Positions 26,213 through 35,052 of a stretch of 64,000 bases of DNA are shown in pieces. The position numbers and the translations under genes are program-made. Origin of the DNA: Methanocella_A sp963792125 (GTDB taxonomy: Archaea; Halobacteriota; Methanocellia; Methanocellales; Methanocellaceae); assembly GCA_963792125.1 (NCBI GenBank), contig CAWBVA010000012.1, forward strand, positions 620,001-684,000. The letters are read 5' to 3'. The notes under the pieces are model-generated. The model had not been told where the DNA came from, did no database searches, and saw nothing but the letters and a program-made list of their open reading frames with translations. The number at the start of each line of letters is the position of its first letter. Within the stretch, counting starts at the first letter, position 1.

Positions 26213-26581
26213 ATGTACCGAGACGAAGACATACCTGAAGACGAAATGGCGACAATGCCGGCATATGACAGCTACGTGAACGACCAGATGGGAAAGCCCC
26301 AGTACAGGCGCATAAAGATCGGCCTGGACAGAGTAGAGAGAATCCTCGGGTCGATCGCCTCAGGCTGCCAGCGTACCAGCAGAGAGCAGACGTTAAAAGA
26401 GCTCGACCACGTGCTCGAGAAGCTACAGGAGACAGAGCTGCTGGCCGAAAAGATCGAAGACCCGCTGGTATGGGAATATGTCCTCGATCACATAGATATG
26501 CTTGTAGCCATACGCAGGCACATGGTAGCGGAGATCAGGTGGGAGCTACAGTCTGACCGGAACTGTCCTGTAGAAGCCTGA
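26213..26581 (+). CDS. Small helical protein of unknown function
   Basis: 122 residues from ATG 26213, preceded by GGTGAT with 6-nt spacing. The frame is open further upstream but that part overlaps the promoter. The protein is acidic at the N-terminus (RDEDIPEDEMATM) and then almost wholly helical, with repeated Leu/Glu patterns (ELDHVLEKLQETELLAEKIE) suggesting a coiled coil or helical bundle. No cysteine cluster or catalytic motif is present apart from scattered Cys. It converges with thiI, 11 bp away. I do not recognise a family. Confidence 0.5.
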   Translation: MYRDEDIPEDEMATMPAYDSYVNDQMGKPQYRRIKIGLDRVERILGSIASGCQRTSREQTLKELDHVLEKLQETELLAEKIEDPLVWEYVLDHIDMLVAIRRHMVAEIRWELQSDRNCPVEA

Positions 26582-26592
26582 CCTTTTACCTT

Positions 26593-27765
26593 TTATATCT
26601 CGATACTTTTTGCATTATCGACTTCGTAGCGGACAAGCTCATCGAATTCGAACTGCTCGTTCTCCATCCTGACTACCTCGTCAAGCCTGCCATGAATGGA
26701 CGGATGCCGCGGTACTGCCTGGCATCCGCCGGCCTTCTGGATTGAAATATCGAGAGTGCCGATCTTTTTGGCGATCATCGTGATCTCTTCCTTGTCAAGG
26801 CCTATCAGCGGGTGATAGATGGGAAAGTCAACGTCGTAGGCTTCGGCCATCATGTTCTCTGACGTCTGCGATGCTACCTGGCCCAGCGAGGAGCCGGTGA
26901 TGATGCCGTGAGCGCCATCTCTTTTTGCGATGGCGTAGGCGACCTTGTACATGAGGTGCTTGCAGAAGACACAGGTGTACTTCTTGTTGCCCTTTTCGAT
27001 GAACGCCCCGAGGTTCCTGCCGTGGGGCGCGATGTACATCTTCATCTCGTGGCCCGGGGACCACTCCTTCAGCTTTTTGACGATGTCGATGGCTTTGCGC
27101 TTCGCGTCCTCGCCGAGATAGGGCGTGTTATCCATGTACAGCGGTATGATCTCGCAGCCCCGCTTCATCATCAGCCATGCGGCCGCCGGAGAGTCGATGC
27201 CGCCGGAGACCAGCGCCACCATCTTTCCCTGGCTGCCCAGCGGCATGCCGCCGACGCCTTTGACGATGCCGGTGAAAATGTAGGACTGGCTCTCACGCAG
27301 TTCGACGTGTATGGCGTGGTCCGGGGTCTTCAGGTCCACCCGGGGATGTCTGTCTGCCACCGCGTTGAACACCGCGTCGCCGCAAATCCTCCCCAGGTCC
27401 TGCGAGGTGAAGGACTCATCCTTTACAGAGCGCCGGGGCATGATGGCGAAGGACTGGCCCTCGCGGATGACCTCGATGCCTATTTTCGCGGCTGCGGCGC
27501 AGGCGTCTTCAACGGTCGGGCCGGCGACGACGGCCGGGCTGCACGACACGATGCCGAACACTTTACTCACGGATGCAGGCGCCTTCGGGTCTTTCGTCCT
27601 GACGAAGATGCGGCCCCGCTCCCGGTCGATGCCCTCGTAGGCGATACGGTCCTGGTCCAGCATGGCCTTCAGGTTGTAGATGAGCAGCTCCTCGTATTTC
27701 CGGCGTATCTGCTCGCTCTTGATGCCTATTTCCCCGTACCTTACTATGACCACGTCGAAGTCCAT
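26593..27765 (-). CDS. thiI: tRNA 4-thiouridine synthase ThiI
   Basis: 390 residues. ATG 27765 has AGGTGA upstream; a GTG three codons earlier overlaps that site. The order is an N-terminal ferredoxin-like region (DVVIVRYGEIGIKSEQIR), a THUMP RNA-binding domain (to about residue 165), and a PP-loop adenylation domain with VALVSGGIDSPAAAW. There is no C-terminal rhodanese domain, as usual in archaea. Cysteines in CVFCKHLMYK and GGCQAVP may take part in sulfur transfer or bind a cluster. The enzyme thiolates uridine 8 of tRNA; some archaeal homologs also support thiamine synthesis. Confidence 0.92.
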   Translation of the reverse strand: MDFDVVIVRYGEIGIKSEQIRRKYEELLIYNLKAMLDQDRIAYEGIDRERGRIFVRTKDPKAPASVSKVFGIVSCSPAVVAGPTVEDACAAAAKIGIEVIREGQSFAIMPRRSVKDESFTSQDLGRICGDAVFNAVADRHPRVDLKTPDHAIHVELRESQSYIFTGIVKGVGGMPLGSQGKMVALVSGGIDSPAAAWLMMKRGCEIIPLYMDNTPYLGEDAKRKAIDIVKKLKEWSPGHEMKMYIAPHGRNLGAFIEKGNKKYTCVFCKHLMYKVAYAIAKRDGAHGIITGSSLGQVASQTSENMMAEAYDVDFPIYHPLIGLDKEEITMIAKKIGTLDISIQKAGGCQAVPRHPSIHGRLDEVVRMENEQFEFDELVRYEVDNAKSIEI

Positions 27766-27958
27766 CTGTTTCACCTGTCAGGCATGCCGCACATATAACC
27801 ATTGCCGGCAACGAGTATATCTCTTTCCGCGGCCGGCGCCGTGATGCCGTAACAATCGTTAAGGGCCGTTCCTGATATTAATACCCTGTTATTGCGGCTA
27901 TCGTCTCGCGGGGACAGGACAAAATTAATAATGCAGATACCATATATGGCCGATCATT

Positions 27959-28489
27959 ATGGACTGGCAGGTATATGGTCTTGAAGGCGGCGGCGGAAAT
28001 ACTGCCATGGGCATGGAAGTGTTTTTTCTAATCGCCGTGATCATCGTTTTATTACAGCTCAGGACTCGCAGGGTCAGGCTGTGGACCATCTGGATCCCGC
28101 CAGTGTTCATCGCTCTGGTGACGGTCCCGATCATTGCGTTCGAGTACAGCGGCATCGGCACGCTCCTGCTGTCTGTCGCCGGGTTCGCGATCGGCTGCGT
28201 CGCTGGCGTTGTCATCGGCTCGCGCATGGTGGTCAAGACCGACGAGAGCGGCAGAATAGTGCTGAAGGGGTCTGTGATCGCTGTGCTTATCTGGATCCTG
28301 GTGCTGGGCCTGAAAATCTTCGGCAAGGGCATCATCGGTGACACGGGCGTGATCAGCCTGGCCGATCTCACCGCGGCCCTGCTGGCCATGACGCTGGGCA
28401 CGATAATCGCCAGGCGCGCTTACATAATGGTCAAGTACCTGAGTCTGAAAAAGGCTGGCACAACGGATACAAAGGACACCGTGGCTTAG
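27959..28489 (+). CDS. CcdC-like membrane protein (DUF1453 type)
   Basis: 176 residues beginning MDWQVYGLEGGGGNTAMG. Four to five hydrophobic helices follow. Between helices 1 and 2 comes the basic segment QLRTRRVRLWTIWIPP; later there is GVVIGSRMVVKTDESGRIVLKGS, which resembles the conserved loop of CcdC/DUF1453 proteins. Bacterial members are associated with cytochrome c maturation loci, but the archaeal role is undefined. The gene stands between divergent thiI and a convergent chagasin-like gene, with no obvious operon partner. The assignment to the family is moderate. Confidence 0.6.
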   Translation: MDWQVYGLEGGGGNTAMGMEVFFLIAVIIVLLQLRTRRVRLWTIWIPPVFIALVTVPIIAFEYSGIGTLLLSVAGFAIGCVAGVVIGSRMVVKTDESGRIVLKGSVIAVLIWILVLGLKIFGKGIIGDTGVISLADLTAALLAMTLGTIIARRAYIMVKYLSLKKAGTTDTKDTVA

Positions 28490-28587
28490 CTGATTTTCTT
28501 CGTGCGCACTGTGGCCCTGGTGCTTTTTAAAAAGTGGGAAGGGGCGCTGCAACGCCCCTGCGGTGTGCTATGGCACAGGAAATATGC

Positions 28588-28998
28588 TCACTCAATCCTG
28601 ATATTGAGGATGAAGACGGTCTCGTTTCCGAAAGTCGGCTCCCAGGCGCGCTTGTAGACGGCGCTGATCTGCTGGCTGCCGGTGCCTGACGCCTTGATCT
28701 GCCACTCGTGGACGCCGCCGGCGCCGATGAGGCCGCCGGTGGGCTCGTGGTAAGTGTTTTTTGCGATGGTCAGGCCTGAGGTAACATTGAATACCCACGA
28801 GTACCCGGTGGTGGGGTTCTCGTCGAGCAGTACCTTGATCGTCTCTCCGGGCTTGACTGTGATAGTCTTGTTGGTATCCGTCTGGTTGAACGACTGCATG
28901 TTGCTGTTGCCCCCGGTGATGGCATACGCGACGGTGAAGCCTGCGCATACGATGACCACGAAAGCAACCGCCAGCAGTATGACTGACATGCTTTTCAT
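28588..28998 (-). CDS. Secreted chagasin-type cysteine protease inhibitor (I42)
   Basis: About 136 residues from ATG 28998, which has GGTGA upstream. The first 28 residues are a signal or anchor segment (SVILLAVAFVVIVCAGFTVAYA). The mature domain has the three inhibitory loops of chagasin proteins: NPTTGYSW, the glycine-rich loop GLIGAGGVHEW and YKRAWEP. Members inhibit papain-like cysteine proteases. In archaea they may protect against endogenous or neighbouring proteases. No cognate protease gene is adjacent. It is transcribed toward the DUF1453-like gene. Confidence 0.85.
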   Translation of the reverse strand: MKSMSVILLAVAFVVIVCAGFTVAYAITGGNSNMQSFNQTDTNKTITVKPGETIKVLLDENPTTGYSWVFNVTSGLTIAKNTYHEPTGGLIGAGGVHEWQIKASGTGSQQISAVYKRAWEPTFGNETVFILNIRIE

Positions 28999-29110
28999 AT
29001 CTTTCACCAGACATTCATAGGCTTGATTACTATATATTTATTTATTAAACTACGAATGAATTCGCAGTTATCCAGGGCTTATCATGGCAAAATAAAGATA
29101 AAAATGGTTC

Positions 29111-29222
29111 ATTGGACACAAAGGGCACTAAGGCCACGGAGGGCACTAAGGATCAGCCACATACAGGACTGGTAATGGCTGTACCTCCGTGCCCTTTGTG
29201 GCCTTTGCCCTTCGTGTCCAAT
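29111..29222. repeat. Inverted repeat of CACTAAGG/CACGGAGG type
   Basis: Arms 29111-29150 and 29183-29222 are near-complementary (ATTGGACACAAAGGGCACTA pairs with the right arm), built from repeats of about 10-12 nt such as GGGCACTAAGG. The right arm ends two bases before the dapB stop codon. A single related arm occurs at 39747-39797. Confidence 0.8.
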
Positions 29223-29224
29223 GC

Positions 29225-29992
29225 TTATTTGAACATGTCGTCCATCGAGTAGAGGCCCGGCTTCTGTGAGACAATCCAGCGTGCCGCCTTCACGGCGCCG
29301 GAGGCGAACGCCTGGCGGGAGTGAGCCTGGTGCTTAACCTCGATGCGCTCGCCTTCGCAGGCGAAGAGCACCGTATGGTCGCCCACGATATCGCCGCCCC
29401 TGACGGCATGGATGCCGATCTCCTTACCGCGCGGCGAGACACCCTCGCGTCCGTAGACGTACTGCGGCTTCTCGCTGAGTGCCGAGGCGATCACGTCGGC
29501 GGCCTTCAGCGCGGTGCCGCTGGGCGCGTCCTTCTTCTTGTTGTGGTGCGCCTCGATGATCTCGATGTCACAGCCCTCGAGGCGCTTTGCCGCTTCACGC
29601 AGGAGCTTGAGGAACACCTGGACGCCGACGGAGAAATTAGGCGAGATGATCGCGGCCACTTTGCCGGTTTCGATGGCTTTCTTCATCTCGGCCTTCTGGG
29701 CCTCGTCGAAACCCGTTGTGCCGATGATCAGGCTCACGCCGTTAGCCGCAGCCGTCTTCGTGCTCTGGACGGCGGCTGGCGCTATGGTGAAGTCGATGAG
29801 CACGTCCGGCTTTGTCGCTTTGAGCACGCGGTCCATGTCGGCCGCGGGGCTGACGGTGATCTTATCGACGGCCCGGCCGCCCTGCAGGTCGAACCCTGCC
29901 ACGAGCTGCATATCCGGCTGGGCGAGCACCGTCTCGGTGATCATGTGGCCCATGCGGCCGTTGATGCCGGCGATCGCGATCCGGACGGTCAT
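29225..29992 (-). CDS. dapB: 4-hydroxy-tetrahydrodipicolinate reductase
   Basis: 255 residues. The nucleotide-binding motif IAIAGINGRMG is at the start. The active-site signature is EIIEAHHNKKKDAPSGTA (about residues 145-165). The conserved GEREGVSPRG-like stretch reads YGREGVSPRGKEIG. It reduces the dehydrated product of DapA in the lysine pathway. Its start overlaps the dapA stop by four bases, so the two are translationally coupled. It is the last gene of the rps17e-dapA-dapB operon and is followed directly by an inverted repeat likely to form a 3' hairpin. Confidence 0.95.
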   Translation of the reverse strand: MTVRIAIAGINGRMGHMITETVLAQPDMQLVAGFDLQGGRAVDKITVSPAADMDRVLKATKPDVLIDFTIAPAAVQSTKTAAANGVSLIIGTTGFDEAQKAEMKKAIETGKVAAIISPNFSVGVQVFLKLLREAAKRLEGCDIEIIEAHHNKKKDAPSGTALKAADVIASALSEKPQYVYGREGVSPRGKEIGIHAVRGGDIVGDHTVLFACEGERIEVKHQAHSRQAFASGAVKAARWIVSQKPGLYSMDDMFK

Positions 29993-31002
29993 TTCCTGGC
30001 CTTCTTCACGGTCGCCTTCACCGAAGGCGCCTTCAACGAAGGCGACTTCACCGCAGTCTTCACGGGCGAGACCTTTGCTACGGCCTTGCCGCCGGTCTTG
30101 ACGCCGTACGCATCGAGGAGACCCTTGAGCTTCTTCTGGTTCTCCGGGGCCATCTCGGTCAGCGGCAGCCTCAGCGCGCCTGCGGCGACACCCATCATGT
30201 TGGCGGCAGCCTTCACCGGTATGGGGTTGGTCTCGATGAACATGGCCTTCATGATCGGCGCGATCTTGTAGTACAAGTCGATGGCCTTGTTGTGGTTGCC
30301 CTCGTCATAGTACTTCACCATGGCACACATCTCCTTCGGCATGATGTTGGCCAGCACGGAGACGACGCCCTTGCCGCCCATCGCCATGACGGGGAGTGTG
30401 ATATTGTCGTCGCCCGAAAGCACGGTGAATTTCTTCTTGCTGCCGCGGGTGAGCTCGATGATCTTCTCTACCTGCTCCATGTTGCCGCTGGCTTCCTTGA
30501 TGCCGATGATGAACTCGTCTTTGGACAGCTCGGCAACTGTCTCGGGCAGCATGTTGGTCCCTGTCCTTCCCGGGACGTTGTAGAGAATGATCGGCATTTC
30601 GGCCTTCGCGGCGATGGTCCGGTAGTGCAGGATCTGCCCGGCAGGCATGGGCTTGTTATAGTAAGGCGTGATCAGCATTGCGCCCGTAGCGCCTGCGTCC
30701 TTGGCGTACTGTGTCAGCTCCAGCGCTTCCTGGGTGTTGTTGGAGCCGGACCCGCCGATGACAGGCACCTTGCGCCTGTTGCGGTCGGCCTGGTCGACGG
30801 CGATCTGCAGGAGCTTCTTCTGCTCTTCGAACCTGAGCGTAGCTGCTTCTCCCGTACAGCCACATGGCACGATGCCTGCCACGCCGCCCTCGATCACGTA
30901 GTCGATGTTGCGGCGGAAGCCCTCTTCGTCGATCTCGCCATTCTTTTTAAAAGGAGTGATAAGGGCAGGATAGACGCCCTTGAGCTCTTTAAGCTTCATC
31001 AT
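29989..31002 (-). CDS. dapA: 4-hydroxy-tetrahydrodipicolinate synthase with basic C-terminal tail
   Basis: 337 residues, of which about 292 form the usual TIM barrel. Seen are GVYPALITPFKKNGEID at the start, CGCTGEAATL, YYNKPMPAG, the catalytic tyrosine in YNVPGRTGTN and the Schiff-base lysine in IIGIKEASGN. It condenses pyruvate with aspartate semialdehyde. Unusual is a C-terminal extension of about 45 residues after LDAYGV made of Lys, Ala, Ser, Pro and Val (KVSPVKTAVKSPSLKAPSVK), resembling histone H1 tails. The start (ATGATG) overlaps the rps17e stop. The tail may bind nucleic acid or may be a neutral addition. Confidence 0.93.
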   Translation of the reverse strand: MMKLKELKGVYPALITPFKKNGEIDEEGFRRNIDYVIEGGVAGIVPCGCTGEAATLRFEEQKKLLQIAVDQADRNRRKVPVIGGSGSNNTQEALELTQYAKDAGATGAMLITPYYNKPMPAGQILHYRTIAAKAEMPIILYNVPGRTGTNMLPETVAELSKDEFIIGIKEASGNMEQVEKIIELTRGSKKKFTVLSGDDNITLPVMAMGGKGVVSVLANIMPKEMCAMVKYYDEGNHNKAIDLYYKIAPIMKAMFIETNPIPVKAAANMMGVAAGALRLPLTEMAPENQKKLKGLLDAYGVKTGGKAVAKVSPVKTAVKSPSLKAPSVKATVKKARK

Positions 31003-31196
31003 CTCTTCCTGCCGCTGGATGACATTTTGCGTGTCACGTATCCAGCGATGCGGTTTCTTACTTCTTTCGTCTGGATGGTCGCGAGCTTTTCGACTTTTTC
31101 CTTGTTCTCATTGAAGTCAGCGCCGAACTCGTTCGGGTACTGCCGTAACAAGGCGTCAACGGTGCTCTTGATATATGTCTGCCTGATATTTCCCAC
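30999..31196 (-). CDS. rps17e: Small ribosomal subunit protein eS17
   Basis: 65 residues. It starts with GTG at 31196, set by AGGAGGT six bases upstream; there is no ATG at the right place. The sequence VGNIRQTYIKSTVDALLRQY followed by NRIAGYVTRKM is the archaeal/eukaryotic S17e family. It is a component of the 30S subunit. The gene is the first in an operon with dapA and dapB, a linkage also known from other methanogens. An upstream AT-rich segment (about 31285-31310) probably holds the promoter. Confidence 0.92.
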   Translation of the reverse strand: MGNIRQTYIKSTVDALLRQYPNEFGADFNENKEKVEKLATIQTKEVRNRIAGYVTRKMSSSGRKR

Positions 31197-31395
31197 TGTG
31201 TTACCTCCTGCGTGTTTTTTAGACGGGCTGCGTCGGACTCTGCAGAATCCGCACCTGCACAAGCAAGTACGATGATGATCGTACTTTATTATACTGTTCC
31301 TTTTAAATATTGCGATTGCCCGCCGTGTGGCACGCGACACCCAGATGAACATTAATGGTTAAAATAATTTACCTACAGATGGTTTTGCATGTCCC

Positions 31396-31530
31396 GGCAG
31401 TTTTAAAAAGAGTGACGGGAACCTGTTCCAAAAAGATTGGCCCGTCAGGACACCGACACCAGTGCTGAAAGCACCAATGAGATAGTTCGGGAAGTGGGCA
31501 AGGGGAACCTTGTTGAAAGGTTCCCCGACA
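31396..31530. repeat. Double-hairpin dispersed repeat, copy B
   Basis: Related to 7770-7885. Its second hairpin is a perfect 10-bp stem (GGGGAACCTT at 31502-31511 pairing with AAGGTTCCCC at 31517-31526). It lies between the ABC permease stop and the rps17e promoter and could terminate the exporter transcript. Confidence 0.6.
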
Positions 31531-31547
31531 GCTCTTTCGAAGACGAG

Positions 31548-32636
31548 TTATGCAGCTAACCCTTTCCTGCGCAGGCTGACGTAGATGATGGCGTATATGA
31601 CGACGGTGATCGCCGTAAAGACGAGCAGGTTGACCCACTGGGTGGACACATCTTTGTTATAGACGATCGCGTCGTTCAGGCCGTTCATCAGGTACACGTT
31701 CGGCAGGACGGAGCCGACGACCTTCAGCTCGTCGATAAAGGTGTACAGGAAGGTGAACAGCATCAGCGGGGTCATGATGACCGAGGAGATGATCGAGGCG
31801 GTCTGGTAGCTGTTCGAATATATCGATATCAGCAGCCCGATCCCGTTGAAGGCGATGGCGCCCAGCAGTACGAAGACCGCGGCCAGCGGCAGGTTGCCAG
31901 TTATACTATTACTCAGGTACAGTACGATGACCGAGATCAGCACGGTAACCATCACCCCGAACAGGGATTTGCCCATTATCACGTCCATCTGGGTGACCGG
32001 CGTCGCCATCAGGGCGGTGATCGTCTTCTTCTCCTTCTCGGTAGTGAGGGTCGCCGGCAATACGCTGACGCCCACGATGATGATCGAGATCAGGAGCAGC
32101 GTCGGCGCGGTGAACCCGCTGTAGCCAGCGGAGCCTCCCGGGCCCGTGGAGCTGCCGGGCACCTCGACGACGCTCTGCGTCTGCAGGCTGACCGGGTACT
32201 CGAGGCCCGCGTACCTCAATGTCAGCTCTTTACAGGACTCGGTGAAGATAAGCGACTTGAGGTTCGTCGAGTCGGTCAGCAGGGTGAGCGACGGCTTACT
32301 GCCTGCGACGATGTCGCTGTCGAAGTTCGCCGGGATATCGATGCCTCCCACGATGGAGCCTCCCACGATGCTCTGGTTGATCTGGTCGGTCGAGGCAAAG
32401 ACGCTGATATTGTACAGCGAGACCGTCTTGAGGAAATCCGTATAGTCGTGGCTGTCGCCGCGGTCGTAGATGCCGATAGCGACCGTCTGGTTCCCGCTCG
32501 CAGTGATGGAGCCCATCATGAGACTCATCATCACGGGCAGGAATATGGCAATAGCAATGACGATTAGCAGCGACATGTTCTTGATCGACAGCTTCGCGTC
32601 CTTGGCCATGATCTTGATGATGTTACTGATTTGCAT
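31548..32636 (-). CDS. ABC-2 type transporter permease
   Basis: 362 residues. One N-terminal membrane helix (LLIVIAIAIFLPVMMSL) is followed by an extracytoplasmic domain of about 140 residues, then five C-terminal helices. The cytoplasmic coupling segment is TLTTEKEKKTITALMATPVT, typical of ABC-2 permeases related to the Na+ efflux / YhgE-type exporters. The start overlaps the end of the ATPase gene by 14 bp, so both are made from one mRNA. Substrate unknown; drugs, lipids or ions are all possible for this family. Confidence 0.85.
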   Translation of the reverse strand: MQISNIIKIMAKDAKLSIKNMSLLIVIAIAIFLPVMMSLMMGSITASGNQTVAIGIYDRGDSHDYTDFLKTVSLYNISVFASTDQINQSIVGGSIVGGIDIPANFDSDIVAGSKPSLTLLTDSTNLKSLIFTESCKELTLRYAGLEYPVSLQTQSVVEVPGSSTGPGGSAGYSGFTAPTLLLISIIIVGVSVLPATLTTEKEKKTITALMATPVTQMDVIMGKSLFGVMVTVLISVIVLYLSNSITGNLPLAAVFVLLGAIAFNGIGLLISIYSNSYQTASIISSVIMTPLMLFTFLYTFIDELKVVGSVLPNVYLMNGLNDAIVYNKDVSTQWVNLLVFTAITVVIYAIIYVSLRRKGLAA

Positions 32637-33498
32637 TGGTTAACTGTTCCCCCGTCAGCCTGATGAATACGTCTTCCAGCGTCGCTTCTTCCGAGGCCAC
32701 CGAAAATATTTCCCCGCCCAGGGACAGCCGGCTGAACATCTCCGCACACTCGCGGGAGTTCAACGGGCTCTCATAGACCTTCCCGTCCTTGGTCTCGACC
32801 TTGAGCGCGTCCTGGCCGTACTGCTTCTTCAGCATCTTTGGCGTCCCGCGAGCGATGATCTTGCCTTTGTAGACGATGGCGAGGTCGTGACACAGGAAAT
32901 CGGCCTCCTCCATGTTATGCGTGGTCAGGATGATCGTCTTGCCCTCCTGGCTGAGCCGCTGGATAAAGTGCCGTATCTCGTGAGACGAGCGTGGGTCCAG
33001 GCCGCTGGTCGGCTCGTCGAGGAACAGGATCTCCGGGTCGTTGATCAGCGACCGGGCGATCAGGACCTTCTGCTTCATGCCCTTGGAGAATTTGCCGACG
33101 ACCTTCTTCATATGCTCTTCCATGCCTACGAGCTTCAGGACTTCTTTCGTCCGGGCTTTATCCGCTTTGAACATGCCCCGGAAGAAATCGATGTTCTCGT
33201 AGGCAGAGAGCTCGTCGTAGAGGTTCTGGTATTCGAAGACGATGCCGATCTTCTGCTTGATCTTCAACGCATCCTTAGCAATGTCGAGGCCGCCGATCAC
33301 GGCGTTTCCCGAGGAAGGGCGCTCCTGGCACGTGAGCATCCTGATAGTCGTCGACTTGCCGGCGCCGTTGGGCCCGAGCAGGCCGAAGATGCTGCCCTTC
33401 TTCACGGTGAAAGAAATGCCGTCGACTGCCGTAAAGTTCCCGAATCGCTTGATCAGGTTATCGACGATGATGTCGTCGTCTGCATTAATGCTGGACAG
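32623..33498 (-). CDS. ABC transporter ATP-binding protein
   Basis: The ATPase core shows Walker A GLLGPNGAGKST, the signature FSKGMKQKVLIARSL, Walker B EILFLDEPTSGLDP and the H-loop LTTHNMEEAD. A GTG at 33405 would start inside the domain. The conserved first strands lie upstream in the same frame (IIVDNLIKRFGNFTAVDG). The best-placed start is CTG at 33498, six bases after GGTGG, since no ATG/GTG/TTG exists in frame before the upstream stop. ATG 33485 is out of frame. About 291 residues in all. It powers the permease encoded downstream. Confidence 0.85.
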   Translation of the reverse strand: MSSINADDDIIVDNLIKRFGNFTAVDGISFTVKKGSIFGLLGPNGAGKSTTIRMLTCQERPSSGNAVIGGLDIAKDALKIKQKIGIVFEYQNLYDELSAYENIDFFRGMFKADKARTKEVLKLVGMEEHMKKVVGKFSKGMKQKVLIARSLINDPEILFLDEPTSGLDPRSSHEIRHFIQRLSQEGKTIILTTHNMEEADFLCHDLAIVYKGKIIARGTPKMLKKQYGQDALKVETKDGKVYESPLNSRECAEMFSRLSLGGEIFSVASEEATLEDVFIRLTGEQLTNANQ

Positions 33499-33621
33499 TC
33501 CTACCCACCTTCAGGGTATTATGCAATTGTCGGTGTATATAACCCTTCTCGACTATACGGTAAAGTCGATCGAAACGAATAAAAAAGATTGCCTGGCAGC
33601 GATTACTGCCGGGAGTGGTGG

Positions 33622-35052
33622 TTACTTGAATATCGGGCGCTGGCTCAGCAATTTGGGCAGCGCCAGTGGCCGGTAGGGCTTTCCCGCACACCGCATGCGT
33701 ACTTCCTGCGCCAGCTCGTCCCGGGTCATGTTGGCACGCTTGCCGGTCTCCCTGATGGTGACGGACAGCAGGCCCGACTCGGACTCCCGCTCGCCCACGA
33801 CGGCTACATAGGGTATCCATTCCATGCTCGCCCGTGCGATCTTCTTCGACAGCGTATCGTCGCTGTCGTCCACGTCACAGCGGGCGCCGTCGATGTCCAG
33901 GTAACGGCAGTAGTCGAGCTGTTTCTCGGACACAGGGATGAACCGGACCTGTGTGGGCGACAGCCAGACAGGCAGCGTCGGCGACTCCTTTTTCAGCGCC
34001 TCCTCCAGGAAGGAGAAGTACCACCGCTCGATGCTGCCGATGCTGGAGTGGCAGATGATGCAGCCCTTCTTCTGGCCGTTCCGGTCCACGTAGTTGATGC
34101 CGTAGACCTGTGCGTCCTTGATGTCAAGCTGTACTGTGGAGAGCTGGATGCAACTCCGCGTCGAGTCCACACCCTGGAACTCGTTCTTCACGGCCCAGTA
34201 GTGCTTGGCCTCGGAGAGGATTTCGATGAACGCCGGCTGATTGGAATATTTCAGCAGCTCGATGATACGCTCTTTATGCGCCACGTAGAACGGCTCCACG
34301 ATGCGGAATACGATGGCGTACTCCACGCCCGACGCGTCGGCGAGGTCCGCGTAGTTGCGGTACAGTTCCATGTACTCCGCCCAGCCCTCTTCGATGTCCC
34401 GGCAGAAGCAGTGGATGTCCGGCATGTGGAACGCCCGGAGCCGCTTCAGCCCGGACAATTCTCCGCTCCGCTCGTAGCGGAAGCTCTTGCTGAACTCGTA
34501 GATGCGCAGCGGCAGGTGCCGGTAGCTGATGGTCGCGTCCTTCATCATCTTGAACAGCCCGAAGTCGCCCGCAAATCTCAAGATGAACTGCTGGTCGTCG
34601 TCCGGCGGCGTCACCGTGTAATGCCGCTCGTGGAAGGTGCCCGCCTGCTCCCGGATTTGGGGGTCGTTCCAGTCGTAGAGCAGCGGCGTGTCGATCTGCA
34701 GCGCCTTGAACCGGTTCACCGCGATATCGTAGGCCCAGTCCCGCAGTAACTGAAAGAGCAGGTACCCTTTCGGGTAGAAGCGGAAGTTGCCCGAGTCCGA
34801 GGACGGCTCGTAGCCGACCAGCTCGTGGGTCTGCATGACCTTGACCGAGGGCGGCTCTTTATTGGGAGGATGCTTGAGCTCTTCGGAGACGACGTACGCC
34901 TCCAGCGGCCGGTGGCCGACGGCTGTGAGAGTCTTCATGACCTCGGCCTCCTTCGACAGGTCCAGCTGGTGCTCGGTTCCGTCAGGCTGCAGTATGATGT
35001 GCCTGCTCTGTATGTTCTTCACGACATCTTCCCTATTTTTCAGCTCGATCAA
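33622..35052 (-). CDS. thrS: Threonyl-tRNA synthetase, short form without editing domain
   Basis: 476 residues with the class II catalytic core and C-terminal anticodon-binding domain (WLSPTQVRFIPVSEKQ onward). Motif 2 is SFRYERSGELSGLKRLRAF and motif 3 lies around SSIGSIERWYFSFLEE. Most euryarchaeal ThrRS proteins exceed 600 residues because of an N-terminal D-aminoacyl-tRNA deacylase-like editing domain. Here only about 100 residues precede the core. At the site of the zinc-binding cysteine of bacterial enzymes the sequence reads RFAGDFG, giving Asp; the two histidines (PDIH, CHSS) are present. A separate editing protein may exist elsewhere. Charges tRNA-Thr. Confidence 0.85.
   Translation of the reverse strand: MIELKNREDVVKNIQSRHIILQPDGTEHQLDLSKEAEVMKTLTAVGHRPLEAYVVSEELKHPPNKEPPSVKVMQTHELVGYEPSSDSGNFRFYPKGYLLFQLLRDWAYDIAVNRFKALQIDTPLLYDWNDPQIREQAGTFHERHYTVTPPDDDQQFILRFAGDFGLFKMMKDATISYRHLPLRIYEFSKSFRYERSGELSGLKRLRAFHMPDIHCFCRDIEEGWAEYMELYRNYADLADASGVEYAIVFRIVEPFYVAHKERIIELLKYSNQPAFIEILSEAKHYWAVKNEFQGVDSTRSCIQLSTVQLDIKDAQVYGINYVDRNGQKKGCIICHSSIGSIERWYFSFLEEALKKESPTLPVWLSPTQVRFIPVSEKQLDYCRYLDIDGARCDVDDSDDTLSKKIARASMEWIPYVAVVGERESESGLLSVTIRETGKRANMTRDELAQEVRMRCAGKPYRPLALPKLLSQRPIFK

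Noticed and set aside
33589..34749. Plus-strand open frame opposite thrS
   Set aside because: thrS on the other strand is unmistakable; the antisense protein has no recognisable feature.
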